A DNA stretch of 64,000 nt, taken from NCBI RefSeq assembly GCF_014647375.1, contig NZ_BMPB01000007.1, forward strand, positions 310,001 through 374,000, written 5' to 3'. The notes beneath the pieces are model-generated. The model made no database searches. It was not told where the DNA came from and saw only the letters and a program-made list of their open reading frames with translations. This document shows, piece after piece, positions 17,450 to 26,332 of this stretch (the first letter of the stretch is position 1; every line of letters starts with the position of its first letter). The translations under genes were made by a program, and so were the position numbers. The DNA comes from Parabacteroides faecis (lineage in GTDB: Bacteria; Bacteroidota; Bacteroidia; Bacteroidales; Tannerellaceae).

Positions 17450-18088
17450 ATGATAATTGCCTATACACGAACATATTCAAACAAGCAACAAAGTGACAAT
17501 CAAAAAAATGCGATTGAACAGTTTGCCGCGAACAATAACATAATTATCGACAAATGGCATAAAGATACCCGTACAACCTCCTCACGACACAAGAACAGGC
17601 TTGAAGATATAATCAAGAATATGAACGCTGGCGACACACTGATTGTAGCCGATGTTACACGCCTGAGCCGAAGGTTGATGGAAATTATGCATTTGATCTT
17701 ATTATGTATTGAGAAAAAAGTAACCCTTCATTGTCTTAAGGAAGGCTATACTTTTGAAAATAATGTCGACAGCAAAACATTAGCATTTACTTTTGGGCTC
17801 GTTTCGGAAATAGAAAGTAAACTAATCTCGACCCGAACAAAAGAATCGTTAGAGATAACCAGAAGCCGGGGTAAAGTGCTCGGGCGGCCGAAAGGAACAC
17901 CCAAAATGGATCACCTGCTCTCACAAAAAGAACAGATCGAAAAAGAACTCAACGAAGAGAATGCGACTTATGCCGAACTGGCCGAATTTTACCAGGTATC
18001 GCTGAGTAGCTTTAAAAAGTTTGTCAGAGACAATATTTCACCTTCACTTCCCGGACGGAAAAAAAGAGGAAGAAAACAGGCAGAATAG
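17450..18088 (+). CDS. Small serine recombinase (resolvase/invertase family) with displaced catalytic serine
   Basis: 212 residues. The N-terminal domain follows the resolvase fold: AYTRTYSNKQQSDNQ start, and VADVTRLSRRLMEI, which corresponds to the region carrying the two conserved active-site arginines. A Lys-rich linker (GKVLGRPKGTP) and a C-terminal helix-turn-helix (about 160-190) complete the DNA invertase architecture. Resolvases have the nucleophile in R-x-S; here the order is R7-T8-Y9-S10, so Tyr occupies the aligned serine position and Ser is one residue later. The protein may be a shifted-active-site enzyme or a DNA-binding relic. Stands alone; no transposon ends or invertible segment were found nearby. 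Confidence 0.82.
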   Translation: MIIAYTRTYSNKQQSDNQKNAIEQFAANNNIIIDKWHKDTRTTSSRHKNRLEDIIKNMNAGDTLIVADVTRLSRRLMEIMHLILLCIEKKVTLHCLKEGYTFENNVDSKTLAFTFGLVSEIESKLISTRTKESLEITRSRGKVLGRPKGTPKMDHLLSQKEQIEKELNEENATYAELAEFYQVSLSSFKKFVRDNISPSLPGRKKRGRKQAE

Positions 18089-18100
18089 AGACTATATATT

Positions 18101-18152
18101 AAGGGGAATTGAAACAAATCGACAGGCTTATGTTTTCAATTCCCCTTTTTTT
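18101..18152 (+). terminator. Terminator of the recombinase gene
   Basis: AAGGGGAATTGAAA (18101-18114) pairs perfectly with TTTCAATTCCCCTT (18134-18147), followed by T6. Confidence 0.88.
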
Positions 18153-18164
18153 ATTTGTCTGTTG

Positions 18165-20225
18165 TTATTTCTCTATCCTGATGCGGGCATCTACCGCAAA
18201 CAATCCCCGGTCGGTTGCTACCAGCGGATTAATATCCATTTCTTTTATCTCGGATGCAAAACGGAGCAAAGTGGAAAGGCGGACGATGATATCAGCATAT
18301 TGTTGTTCATCGATACCTTTTTGACCACGCGTTCCCTTAATGATCGGATAACCGCGCAAAGAGCGGATCATGGAATAGGTTTCATCATATGATAACGGAG
18401 ACAAGCCATAAGAGACATCTTTCAATACTTCGACAAAAATTCCTCCCAGTCCACACAGGATGACATGGCCGAAACCTTCCTCATATTTAGCTCCCAGGAA
18501 TAACTCCTGCCCTTTCAGCATGGGCTGCACCATAACGGCCGTCACATCCGGCAAACGCATCATACGTTCAAATTCGAACAACAGATGTTCTTCACTACGA
18601 ATATTCAGGGCTACACCTCCAATATCACTTTTATGTACAGGACCTACGACTTTGGCTACTACAGGGAATTTTACCCGTTTGGCAAAAGCGATCAATTCGT
18701 CTTTGTCGGTCGATGTAAATTCATCCACAAGCGGAATATTGGCAGCACCCAGTAAAGTACGAACCTGCTCGGGAGCCAAATATCCGTTTGAAGGAAGCTG
18801 GTCGATGATGCGGCGTACCTCAGGCACATTGACCCCATACAGTTGTATATCGGTACTCATCGGCTTCGGCGTATTGATCACACGTGAAAGGGCTGTTCCC
18901 AACGTCACTTCATCTGAGAAATTCACATGGCCTTTTTTAACAAAACTGCGAACCTCCGGTCCGGCTGTCACAATAGAAGGGAGCACCGGGAAGATCGGTT
19001 TTTTACATTCTTCCATCTTCTTATGAAGCACTTCATAAGCGTCATACAATTTCACCAGTCCCGGACTTCCGAAGATGACCATCATCAGATCGATTTCCTC
19101 AAAATGATTTTCGCAATAATCGATCGCGGTAGCCAGATGTTCCGGTGTTCCCGTTCCGATAATATCGATCGGGTTGCCCACTGCAGCCCCCGGATATAAT
19201 TTAGATTTCAGTTCGGTAGCGACAGGCCCTTCCAGGTTCGGAACATTCAGACGGCCTTTGGAAAGCGCATCGGCCAACATAACTGCCGGACCTCCGGCAT
19301 GTGTGATGATAGCACAGTTCTTTCCTTTTACATCCTTCAGGGTAAAGATACTGGCAACAGTCGTCAGTTCTTCACGGCTGAAACAACGTACGATGCCCGC
19401 CTTGCGGAACAAAGCCTCAACTGCCGAATCAGAGCTGGCAATCGCACCGGTATGCGAAGAGGCCGCACGTTTTCCGGACTCTGTACTTCCTGCCTTGATC
19501 GCTGCAATATGGCATCCTTTACGAATCAATGAAGAAGCATGATAAAGCAGTTTATCGGGATTCTTGATCTGCTCGATATACAGCATTTTTATTTTTGAGT
19601 CGAGTACAGGATCAAAATGACGGTCCATATATTCGATCACCTCCTCCACTCCGATCTGTTTGGAGTTGCCGACAGACCAGACAGACGAGAAGCGCAAGCC
19701 TTTAGTCAGCGCCGATTCGATAATGAAAAGCGCCGTACCGCCTGAACTGGAGATAAAATCCACTCCGTCCGGATGAAATTCGGGTATAGGTTGCGTAAAT
19801 ACGCCATGGAAATTCATATTCATCAGTCCGATACAGTTCGGACCGATCATGGATGCTCCCGCTTCATTCACACTTTCGAGCATCTGATTTTCCAGAATGG
19901 CCCCTTCGTGAGTCTCCTCTCCAAATCCGGCAGAGACTACAATAAAGGCTTTTACATTCTTCTGTTTTGCCAATACATCGACAGCTTCAGGACATGAAGG
20001 ACCGGGAATTGATATAATAGCCATTTCCGTATCCGGTATATCGTGTACGGAATGATACGATTTCAGACCTTGCACGTCGTCTTCCTTGGCATTCACGACA
20101 TACAACTCTCCTTTATATTTACCATCGAGGAGGTTTCGTACCAAACGCCCACCCGGCTTGTGTACATTATTTGAGCCGCCTACAACGACTATGCTCTTCG
20201 GGTCGATTAATTCTCGGTTAATCAT
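18165..20225 (-). CDS. Acyl-CoA/acetyl-CoA synthetase (ADP-forming), fused alpha-beta
   Basis: 686 residues from ATG 20225 (MINRELIDPKSI). The N-terminal CoA-binding Rossmann domain (IVVVGGSNNVHKPGG), two CoA-ligase domains with the phospho-histidine context SSHTGAIASSDSA, and a C-terminal ATP-grasp domain (about 470-686) make up the fused form. The enzyme converts acyl-CoA, ADP and Pi to the acid, CoA and ATP, so it conserves energy from thioesters such as those made by 2-oxoacid ferredoxin oxidoreductases. Substrate range cannot be read from sequence. Downstream of hypB but with its own promoter, so not necessarily linked to hydrogenase assembly. Confidence 0.9.
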   Translation of the reverse strand: MINRELIDPKSIVVVGGSNNVHKPGGRLVRNLLDGKYKGELYVVNAKEDDVQGLKSYHSVHDIPDTEMAIISIPGPSCPEAVDVLAKQKNVKAFIVVSAGFGEETHEGAILENQMLESVNEAGASMIGPNCIGLMNMNFHGVFTQPIPEFHPDGVDFISSSGGTALFIIESALTKGLRFSSVWSVGNSKQIGVEEVIEYMDRHFDPVLDSKIKMLYIEQIKNPDKLLYHASSLIRKGCHIAAIKAGSTESGKRAASSHTGAIASSDSAVEALFRKAGIVRCFSREELTTVASIFTLKDVKGKNCAIITHAGGPAVMLADALSKGRLNVPNLEGPVATELKSKLYPGAAVGNPIDIIGTGTPEHLATAIDYCENHFEEIDLMMVIFGSPGLVKLYDAYEVLHKKMEECKKPIFPVLPSIVTAGPEVRSFVKKGHVNFSDEVTLGTALSRVINTPKPMSTDIQLYGVNVPEVRRIIDQLPSNGYLAPEQVRTLLGAANIPLVDEFTSTDKDELIAFAKRVKFPVVAKVVGPVHKSDIGGVALNIRSEEHLLFEFERMMRLPDVTAVMVQPMLKGQELFLGAKYEEGFGHVILCGLGGIFVEVLKDVSYGLSPLSYDETYSMIRSLRGYPIIKGTRGQKGIDEQQYADIIVRLSTLLRFASEIKEMDINPLVATDRGLFAVDARIRIEK

Positions 20226-20258
20226 AACATTTTGATTATTTAATTCAATGAACCGGAA

Positions 20259-20266
20259 CAAATATA
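20259..20266 (-). promoter_or_regulatory. Promoter of the ADP-forming acyl-CoA synthetase gene
   Basis: Minus-strand TATATTTG matches TAnnTTTG, 34 nt before the ATG at 20225. Confidence 0.6.
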
Positions 20267-20304
20267 GCTTTTTTCATCTATTTATCCATCGGATTCCGGG
20301 TTAT

Positions 20305-21066
20305 TTATTTACATTTTGCACATTCCAGACACAACCAGTCACACCAGGCATCCATACCGTCGCCTTTCATAGCCGATACTTCAAAAACCGTTAAATGGTG
20401 ATTCACCTTTAAAGCATTATTTTTCAATGTCTCTATATCTGTATTGAGATAGGGTGCAAGGTCTGTCTTGTTAATCACACAGACATCTGCTTCTGCAAAG
20501 ATATGCGGGTATTTCAAAGGTTTGTCATCTCCTTCGGTCGTACTTACAATAACCACTTTCTTCGCTTCACCGAGATCGAACATGGCAGGGCAAACCAGAT
20601 TGCCGACATTCTCAATAAACAAGATCGAGCCGTTTGCCGGAGAAAGATGTTTCACCGCATGATTTACCATATCAGCCTCCAGATGGCAACCCGTTCCGGT
20701 ATTTACCTGGAAGACAGGGATATTCAGAGCGGCAATACGATCTGCATCATTGGAGGTCTGCTGGTCACCTTCGATAACATACAACGGAAGTTTACCATTC
20801 AAACGGCGGACGGTCTCTTCCAGCAATGTCGTCTTTCCGGAACCGGGCGAACTCATCAGGTTCAGGCAGAATATTTCTTTTGCTTCAAAATAACCGCGGT
20901 TACGTTCTGCCAGCAGATTGTTTCGCTGGAGAATATCCTGTTCGAGTGTTATTACCTTATCCCCATCGTGGTGGTGATGATGATGTTCATGGCCATGATC
21001 ATGATGATGATCGTGATGGTCATGTTCGTGATGATGGTGTTCTCCACACCCGCAAGTTCCACACAT
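20305..21066 (-). CDS. hypB: Hydrogenase nickel incorporation GTPase HypB
   Basis: 253 residues from ATG 21066. The N-terminus MCGTCGCG is the high-affinity CxxCGC nickel site and is followed by a histidine-rich segment (about residues 10-33, 17 or more His) typical of nickel-storing HypB. The G-domain has the P-loop SSPGSGKTTLLEE and the metal-site cysteines and NKTDLAPY guanine motif. HypB with HypA delivers Ni to the hydrogenase large subunit in the cytoplasm. Third gene of the hypFAB unit, 16 nt after hypA. Confidence 0.96.
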   Translation of the reverse strand: MCGTCGCGEHHHHEHDHHDHHHDHGHEHHHHHHDGDKVITLEQDILQRNNLLAERNRGYFEAKEIFCLNLMSSPGSGKTTLLEETVRRLNGKLPLYVIEGDQQTSNDADRIAALNIPVFQVNTGTGCHLEADMVNHAVKHLSPANGSILFIENVGNLVCPAMFDLGEAKKVVIVSTTEGDDKPLKYPHIFAEADVCVINKTDLAPYLNTDIETLKNNALKVNHHLTVFEVSAMKGDGMDAWCDWLCLECAKCK

Positions 21067-21082
21067 AAGCGTTTTGTATTTA

Positions 21083-21424
21083 TTATTTAATAACAATCGA
21101 TTTCACACGAAGTTCTTTTCCTTTAATGATTTTAACACAATAAGAACCGCATGCCGGACAAGGCGTGAATAAAGCCTCCATTGGAAAGAACTGTCCGCAA
21201 TCCGTACAGGTTCCCTCACCGTCAATAATATGACGAACGATCGAAGCATGTTCGAGCATGGAACCTTTCACCGCACTTTCAAGGGCGAAGTCAAGCGTAT
21301 GTAATTCCACACCGGCCAGACGCCCGATTTCCAGTTCCAGTTCTTCGACTGCTTCCGAATGACGACTGCGCGCCTGCTCTTCCGCCAGTTCGACTATACT
21401 TTGAGCAATAGACATTTCATGCAT
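21083..21424 (-). CDS. hypA: Hydrogenase nickel metallochaperone HypA
   Basis: 113 residues from ATG 21424, chosen because MHEMSIAQSIVELAEEQ is the invariant HypA start with the nickel ligand His2. The C4 zinc site is CTDC...CPAC in the C-terminal half. Works with HypB to insert nickel. Overlaps the end of hypF by 8 nt, indicating translational coupling. Confidence 0.96.
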   Translation of the reverse strand: MHEMSIAQSIVELAEEQARSRHSEAVEELELEIGRLAGVELHTLDFALESAVKGSMLEHASIVRHIIDGEGTCTDCGQFFPMEALFTPCPACGSYCVKIIKGKELRVKSIVIK

Positions 21425-23693
21425 AATCAGTACTATTTTTCCGGGAAGCGGCAATGGCCAGCTGACCGACTGCGACTCCCCCATCATTACAAGGTATACG
21501 GCCCGGGACATACAATGAAATATCCTCATCCGCAAATAAGCGTTGCAACTGTTCCGTCAACCGTTTGTTTTGAAAACAGCCGCCGGAGATAACCACCCGG
21601 GTCGCCCCGGTCTGCTGCAGATAACGTTTAGCTTCTGCCAGCAGAAGAAACGCTATTGCATTATGGAATTTTGCCGCTATATCAGCGACAGAGACTCCGG
21701 AAGCCAGATCGTTCAGCAATCCTTCAAACATAGGGCGGAAAGAGACAACCCCTTCTTTTATTATAACCGGATACTGCGCCGACTGTTCACTCCCTGCTGC
21801 TTGTTCCAACCGCACGGGAGCCTCAGCCTGATGCGTCGACACGTCACAAAGCCCAAGCAAAGAGGCGACAGCGTCAAATAACCGGCCGGCACCCGATGTA
21901 TAAGGCGTATTGATACCCTTTTCCATCATGGTTACCAGCAACCGGATCTTATCCGCACCTATCCGTTCAGTAAACCCTTCCGGAAAACGGGCGGCATCTC
22001 CCCAGTAATGCCATAAATAAGCAACAGCCATCCGCCAGGGTTCTACAGCTGCTTTATCGCCACCGGGCAAAGGGACATATTCGAAATGTGACAGGCGGTG
22101 ATACACCTTCCGGTCACAGAGGAAAAACTCACCTCCCCACACTTTCCCGTCATCCCCCAGACCAGTCCCATCCAAGACGATAGCAACGACTTTTTCATGT
22201 AAGCCATATTCCAGCATACAAGCCGCAGCATGGGCATGATGGTGCTGTACTTTCAGCAACGGCAAGCCGGAACATGCAGCTACACGCTCCGCCTCCCGGG
22301 ATGATAAATAATCAGGATGCATGTCACATACAAGCACAGAGGGGGTAAAGCGAAAAAGATGCCGGAAACGTTCCAGCGATTCTGTATAAAAACTGAATGT
22401 TTCCCAGTTCTTCAAATCACCGATATATTGGCTTTGCAAAACCGTATCCCCTTTCCCCAAAGCAAATGTGTTTACCTTTTCCGCACCAAAAGCCCATATT
22501 CCTTCTACCGGAACATCTGCAAAGAAAGGCTCCGGCACATAACCCCGCGAACGACGGATCAGACAAGGCTGGTCACCGCAAACCTGAAGAACCGAGTCGT
22601 CCACCCGGTTATGAATATCCCTGTTGTGATGAAGTAACAGGGCGACTTTACCGGATAGTTGTTCCTCTGCCTCAGCAGGCGTTATGGCAATCGGTCGATC
22701 ACTCAGGTTTCCACTGGTCATCACCAAAGCCGGAGTGCCGAGGGCAGCAAACCAATCGTAATGCAGGGGCATATAAGGCAGCATGCAGCCTAACGTTTGC
22801 ATATCGGGGTTTATATCAGCGGCAAGCCTTCTCTTTTGTTTCAGCAATACGATCGGACGCCGCCAGGAAAGCAGGCAATCTTCTTCGACCGGATTTACTT
22901 CTACATATTGTTTCAACTGTTCCATATCACGGAACATAACGGCAAAAGGTTTACCGTCACGCTGTTTTATCATCCGTAAACGGGTTACGGCCCGGTCGTT
23001 CAGGGCATCACATATCAAATGGTAACCACCGATACCTTTTGCTGCGATCACTTCTCCTTCACTAAGCAGGCGAACGGACAGATCGAGCAACTCATTATAG
23101 TCTTCCGTCTTTACATTATTATATATAGCATAATAAAAAGGCCCGCAATGATTACAGGCCACAGGTTGTGCATGAAAACGACGGTCGCTGACTGTCGTAT
23201 ATTCCTTCCGGCAATCCGGACACATGGCAAAGGCAGACATAGTTGTCTGCTGCCGGTCGTAAGGAAGATCACGAATGATGGAAAAACGCGGACCGCAATG
23301 CGTACAGTTAATAAAAGGGTACCGCAGACGATGCGGTTGTATCTTTCTGTCGCGAAGACATTCGGGACAAACGGCAATATCAGGTGCCACCTGTGTTACT
23401 TCTTCCGAATCGGAACGGCTGGGAATAATGGTAAAACCGGCCTGTCCGATATCTTCATGCTCCGTTTCCGAGATTTGTATGCTATGGATAAAAGCTACCG
23501 GAGGATGCTCTTCTCTGATCCGGGAAATAAACGTCTCCTGTTGCTCCGGTGTCAGAACAGCATGAATGCAAACACCGTTATTCCGGTTGTCTACTTCCCC
23601 TCTTATCCCCATCTCGTTTGCAATACGATAGATAAACGGACGAAAGCCAACCCCTTGCACCAATCCACGGATTATCAATTTCGATATCTTCAC
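21417..23693 (-). CDS. hypF: Carbamoyltransferase HypF (hydrogenase cyanide ligand synthesis)
   Basis: 758 residues from GTG 23693. An upstream ATG in frame is ruled out because the promoter box at 23717 would lie inside the gene. Domains in order: acylphosphatase (GLVQGVGFRPFIYR), two zinc-finger repeats (CPECLRD...CTHCGP and CPDCRKEY...CNHCGP), YrdC-like domain, and Kae1-like domain with HHHAHAAACMLE. It makes carbamoyl-AMP and transfers the carbamoyl group to the HypE C-terminal cysteine, giving the CN ligands of the NiFe site. First gene of hypFAB, divergent from hypC. Confidence 0.95.
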   Translation of the reverse strand: MKISKLIIRGLVQGVGFRPFIYRIANEMGIRGEVDNRNNGVCIHAVLTPEQQETFISRIREEHPPVAFIHSIQISETEHEDIGQAGFTIIPSRSDSEEVTQVAPDIAVCPECLRDRKIQPHRLRYPFINCTHCGPRFSIIRDLPYDRQQTTMSAFAMCPDCRKEYTTVSDRRFHAQPVACNHCGPFYYAIYNNVKTEDYNELLDLSVRLLSEGEVIAAKGIGGYHLICDALNDRAVTRLRMIKQRDGKPFAVMFRDMEQLKQYVEVNPVEEDCLLSWRRPIVLLKQKRRLAADINPDMQTLGCMLPYMPLHYDWFAALGTPALVMTSGNLSDRPIAITPAEAEEQLSGKVALLLHHNRDIHNRVDDSVLQVCGDQPCLIRRSRGYVPEPFFADVPVEGIWAFGAEKVNTFALGKGDTVLQSQYIGDLKNWETFSFYTESLERFRHLFRFTPSVLVCDMHPDYLSSREAERVAACSGLPLLKVQHHHAHAAACMLEYGLHEKVVAIVLDGTGLGDDGKVWGGEFFLCDRKVYHRLSHFEYVPLPGGDKAAVEPWRMAVAYLWHYWGDAARFPEGFTERIGADKIRLLVTMMEKGINTPYTSGAGRLFDAVASLLGLCDVSTHQAEAPVRLEQAAGSEQSAQYPVIIKEGVVSFRPMFEGLLNDLASGVSVADIAAKFHNAIAFLLLAEAKRYLQQTGATRVVISGGCFQNKRLTEQLQRLFADEDISLYVPGRIPCNDGGVAVGQLAIAASRKNSTDYA

Positions 23694-23716
23694 CCTTCTT
23701 TGTTTTACGATCCGAA

Positions 23717-23724
23717 CAAATATA
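23717..23724 (-). promoter_or_regulatory. Promoter of hypFAB
   Basis: Minus-strand TATATTTG; predicted transcript start near 23710 leaves a leader of under 20 nt before the GTG at 23693, which decides the hypF start. Confidence 0.6.
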
Positions 23725-23836
23725 GAAGGTTTAACCAGAATAAACAAACCATACCCTCGACAAAGCTGATAATTTTTATTTATCACTTAATAGATAATAT
23801 GTATCATTTAACACATCTTTTCCCGAACATATTGGC

Positions 23837-23844
23837 TACTTTTG
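23837..23844 (+). promoter_or_regulatory. Promoter of the hypCDE-hyaABCD operon
   Basis: TACTTTTG matches TAnnTTTG; hypC ATG is 29 nt downstream. Divergent from the hypF promoter about 110 bp away. Confidence 0.65.
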
Positions 23845-23872
23845 GAGTTGTTAATAAAAAACAAAGAAGCTT

Positions 23873-24100
23873 ATGTGTCTTGCTGTTCCTGGTAAAATAA
23901 TAAGTATAGACCGGTCTGTGCCCGACCTGGCAATGGCTAAGGTCGATTTCAGCGGCGTCACGAAGGATATTTGTATCCAATGGGTGGATGCAGCGGAAGG
24001 CGATTATATACTGGCGCATGCCGGGATGGCAATCTCTGTCGTCAATGCCCGGGAAGCTGAAGAGACGCTGGAAGACCTCAGAAAACTGGAGCGTATATGA
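23873..24100 (+). CDS. hypC: Hydrogenase assembly chaperone HypC
   Basis: 75 residues beginning MCLAVPGK, the diagnostic HypC terminus whose Cys2 coordinates the Fe(CN)2CO precursor. It shuttles the iron fragment between HypD and the large-subunit precursor. Its stop overlaps the hypD start by 4 nt (ATGA). Confidence 0.97.
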   Translation: MCLAVPGKIISIDRSVPDLAMAKVDFSGVTKDICIQWVDAAEGDYILAHAGMAISVVNAREAEETLEDLRKLERI

Positions 24101-25176
24101 AATACGTTGACGAATATCGCAACAACGAGCAGGTGCAGGCGCTTGTCCGGGCCATCCGTAAGGCGACAACCCAGACGTGGCATATCATGGAAATATGCGG
24201 CGGACAGACGCATGCCATCGCCCGTTACCGTTTGGAAGAGATGTTGCCGGAACAGGTCCGCCTGCTTCATGGCCCCGGTTGTCCGGTCTGTGTCACACCG
24301 GTTACTCTGATAGACCAGGCTCTGGAATTAGCCAAACGCCCCGATGTCATACTGGCTTCGTTCGGAGACATGATGCGTGTACCGGGAACCCGTGAAGATC
24401 TGTTGCAGGTAAAAGCACACGGAGCAGATGTTCGTATGCTTTACTCACCACTCGATGCGGTCAGGCTGGCGGAGACTAATCCGGGAAAGGAAGTCGTTTT
24501 CTTCGCTATAGGCTTTGAAACGACAGCGCCGGTACATATGATGGCATTGAAGGAAGCGCAACGGAAGAAATTATCCAACTTCTCTTTACTGACTTCGCTA
24601 TTCACCGTTCCGCCCGCAATAGATGCGATCCTTTCCGATCCGGAAAGTAAAGTAGACGGATTCCTGACAGCCGGTCATGTTTGTGCTATCACCGGAAATT
24701 CAGCCTATCATCAATTAGCAGAAAAATATAAGACACCGATGGTTGTCACCGGTTTTGAGCCGGTCGACCTACTGCTGGGGATTTACCGTTGCCTGCTGCA
24801 ACTGGAGAACGGAAGCTATTTTGTTGAAAATGCTTACCGCCGTGCCGTGCCGGAAGAGGGTAATCCGGCTGCTCGCGCATTGATGGACGAGACACTTGAA
24901 CCATGCGATCAGGAATGGCGCGGAATCGGCATAATTCCCGGTAGCGGTTTACAATTGAAGAAAACGTATGCAATCTATTCCTCCCGGGAGAAATTTCCAT
25001 TCCTTCCGAGAGAAACTGAAATTTCATCCGAATGTATTGCCGGAAACATCATGAGGGGCGTGAGCCAACCTTCCGACTGTCCTTTCTTCGGAAAAGCCTG
25101 TTCGCCGGAACGCCCGATGGGGGCACCGATGGTTTCTTCGGAAGGGGTTTGCGCGGCATACTATAAATATAGTTGA
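24097..25176 (+). CDS. hypD: Hydrogenase iron-cyanide assembly protein HypD
   Basis: 359 residues. EICGGQTH near residue 30 and GPGCPVCVTP near 66 are the conserved cysteine motifs; the C-terminal region has the [4Fe-4S] cysteines (CIAGNIMRG and CPFFGKAC). HypD is the scaffold where the Fe(CN)2CO unit is assembled with HypC and HypE. The last three codons and the TGA lie within the left arm of a strong TTGACAG hairpin. Confidence 0.96.
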   Translation: MKYVDEYRNNEQVQALVRAIRKATTQTWHIMEICGGQTHAIARYRLEEMLPEQVRLLHGPGCPVCVTPVTLIDQALELAKRPDVILASFGDMMRVPGTREDLLQVKAHGADVRMLYSPLDAVRLAETNPGKEVVFFAIGFETTAPVHMMALKEAQRKKLSNFSLLTSLFTVPPAIDAILSDPESKVDGFLTAGHVCAITGNSAYHQLAEKYKTPMVVTGFEPVDLLLGIYRCLLQLENGSYFVENAYRRAVPEEGNPAARALMDETLEPCDQEWRGIGIIPGSGLQLKKTYAIYSSREKFPFLPRETEISSECIAGNIMRGVSQPSDCPFFGKACSPERPMGAPMVSSEGVCAAYYKYS

Positions 25177-25250
25177 CAGTTGACAAGTGACAGTTGACAG
25201 GTTTCAGACGCGAAGCCTAAACTGTCACTTGTCAACTGTCAACTGTCAAC
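25171..25250. repeat. TTGACAG-type inverted repeat, copy 2, inside the hyp operon
   Basis: A 25-bp arm at 25171-25195 is perfectly complementary to 25220-25244; the 24-nt loop itself folds (GGTTTC with GAAGCC). Three TTGACA units per arm. The element overlaps the hypD stop and ends 10 bp before hypE. Confidence 0.92.
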
Positions 25251-25259
25251 TATAAAGAT

Positions 25260-26306
25260 ATGAAGAACGAAGATTTTAATTGTCCGGTTCCATTTAATGA
25301 CTCCGACTGTGTATTAATGGCACATGGCGGAGGCGGACGGATGACACATCGGTTGATAAGCGATATTTTCTATCCGGCATTCCGCAATCCGTTACTGGAA
25401 CAGGATCATGACGGTTGCGTGTTCCCCGTTCAGGAAGGACGCATGGCCTACTCGACCGACTCATTTGTTGTCGATCCGATATTCTTTCCCGGCGGCGATA
25501 TCGGCGACCTGGCAGTGAACGGTACGGTAAACGATCTGGCATGTTGCGGTGCCCGGCCGCTTTACCTGACAGCCGGGTTTATACTGGAAGAAGGTTTGCC
25601 ATTATCCGACCTGCAACGCATCGTCCGCTCCATGCGGAAAGCTGCCGATAAAGCCGGAGTACAGATCGTTGCCGGCGATACCAAAGTGGTGGAACGCGGC
25701 AAATGCGACAAACTGTTCATCAATACCAGCGGTATCGGAGTCGTGCCGGAAGGCATCCGTATCGCTCCCGACCGTGTACGACCCGGAGATGTCGTCATCT
25801 GTAGCGGTCCGATCGGAGCGCACGGTATCACGATCCTTTCTGCCCGCGAAAGCCTCGGTTTTGAAACAAATCTGAAAAGTGATACAGTTTCGTTAAACAA
25901 TATGCTTTCTCAGTTGTTAAAAAATATAGAGGAAGTACATGTGCTTCGTGACCCGACACGCGGCGGAGTAAGCGGAACACTGAACGAGATAGCGAAAGCA
26001 GCCCGTGTTGAAATTGTTTTGGATGAAGCATCCCTCCCCATCCCCGATGCCGTGAAAGGTGCTTCGGAAATACTGGGACTCGACCCGCTTTATATTGCCA
26101 ACGAAGGATTGGTGCTGGTTATCCTGCCGGAAACCCGGTCACAAGAGGCTCTCGCTGTGATGAAAAGCTTTCCGGAAGGAAAGAATGCAACGATCATCGG
26201 CCGTATAACCGGAGAGGATAATGCAATCGTAAAAATGAAAACACCGTACGGCAACTACCGGATCGTCGATATGCTGAGCGGTGAACAGCTACCACGTATT
26301 TGCTGA
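25260..26306 (+). CDS. hypE: Hydrogenase maturation dehydratase HypE
   Basis: 348 residues of the PurM/ThiL-like ATP-binding fold (MAHGGGGRMTHRLI; AVNGTVNDLACCGARP; DPTRGGVSGTLNE). The protein ends PRIC, the invariant C-terminal cysteine that accepts carbamoyl from HypF and is dehydrated to thiocyanate. Separated from hypD by the repeat hairpin and from hyaA by 26 nt. Confidence 0.97.
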   Translation: MKNEDFNCPVPFNDSDCVLMAHGGGGRMTHRLISDIFYPAFRNPLLEQDHDGCVFPVQEGRMAYSTDSFVVDPIFFPGGDIGDLAVNGTVNDLACCGARPLYLTAGFILEEGLPLSDLQRIVRSMRKAADKAGVQIVAGDTKVVERGKCDKLFINTSGIGVVPEGIRIAPDRVRPGDVVICSGPIGAHGITILSARESLGFETNLKSDTVSLNNMLSQLLKNIEEVHVLRDPTRGGVSGTLNEIAKAARVEIVLDEASLPIPDAVKGASEILGLDPLYIANEGLVLVILPETRSQEALAVMKSFPEGKNATIIGRITGEDNAIVKMKTPYGNYRIVDMLSGEQLPRIC

Positions 26307-26332
26307 AAAGAAAACCAATAAATTGCGAAAAT

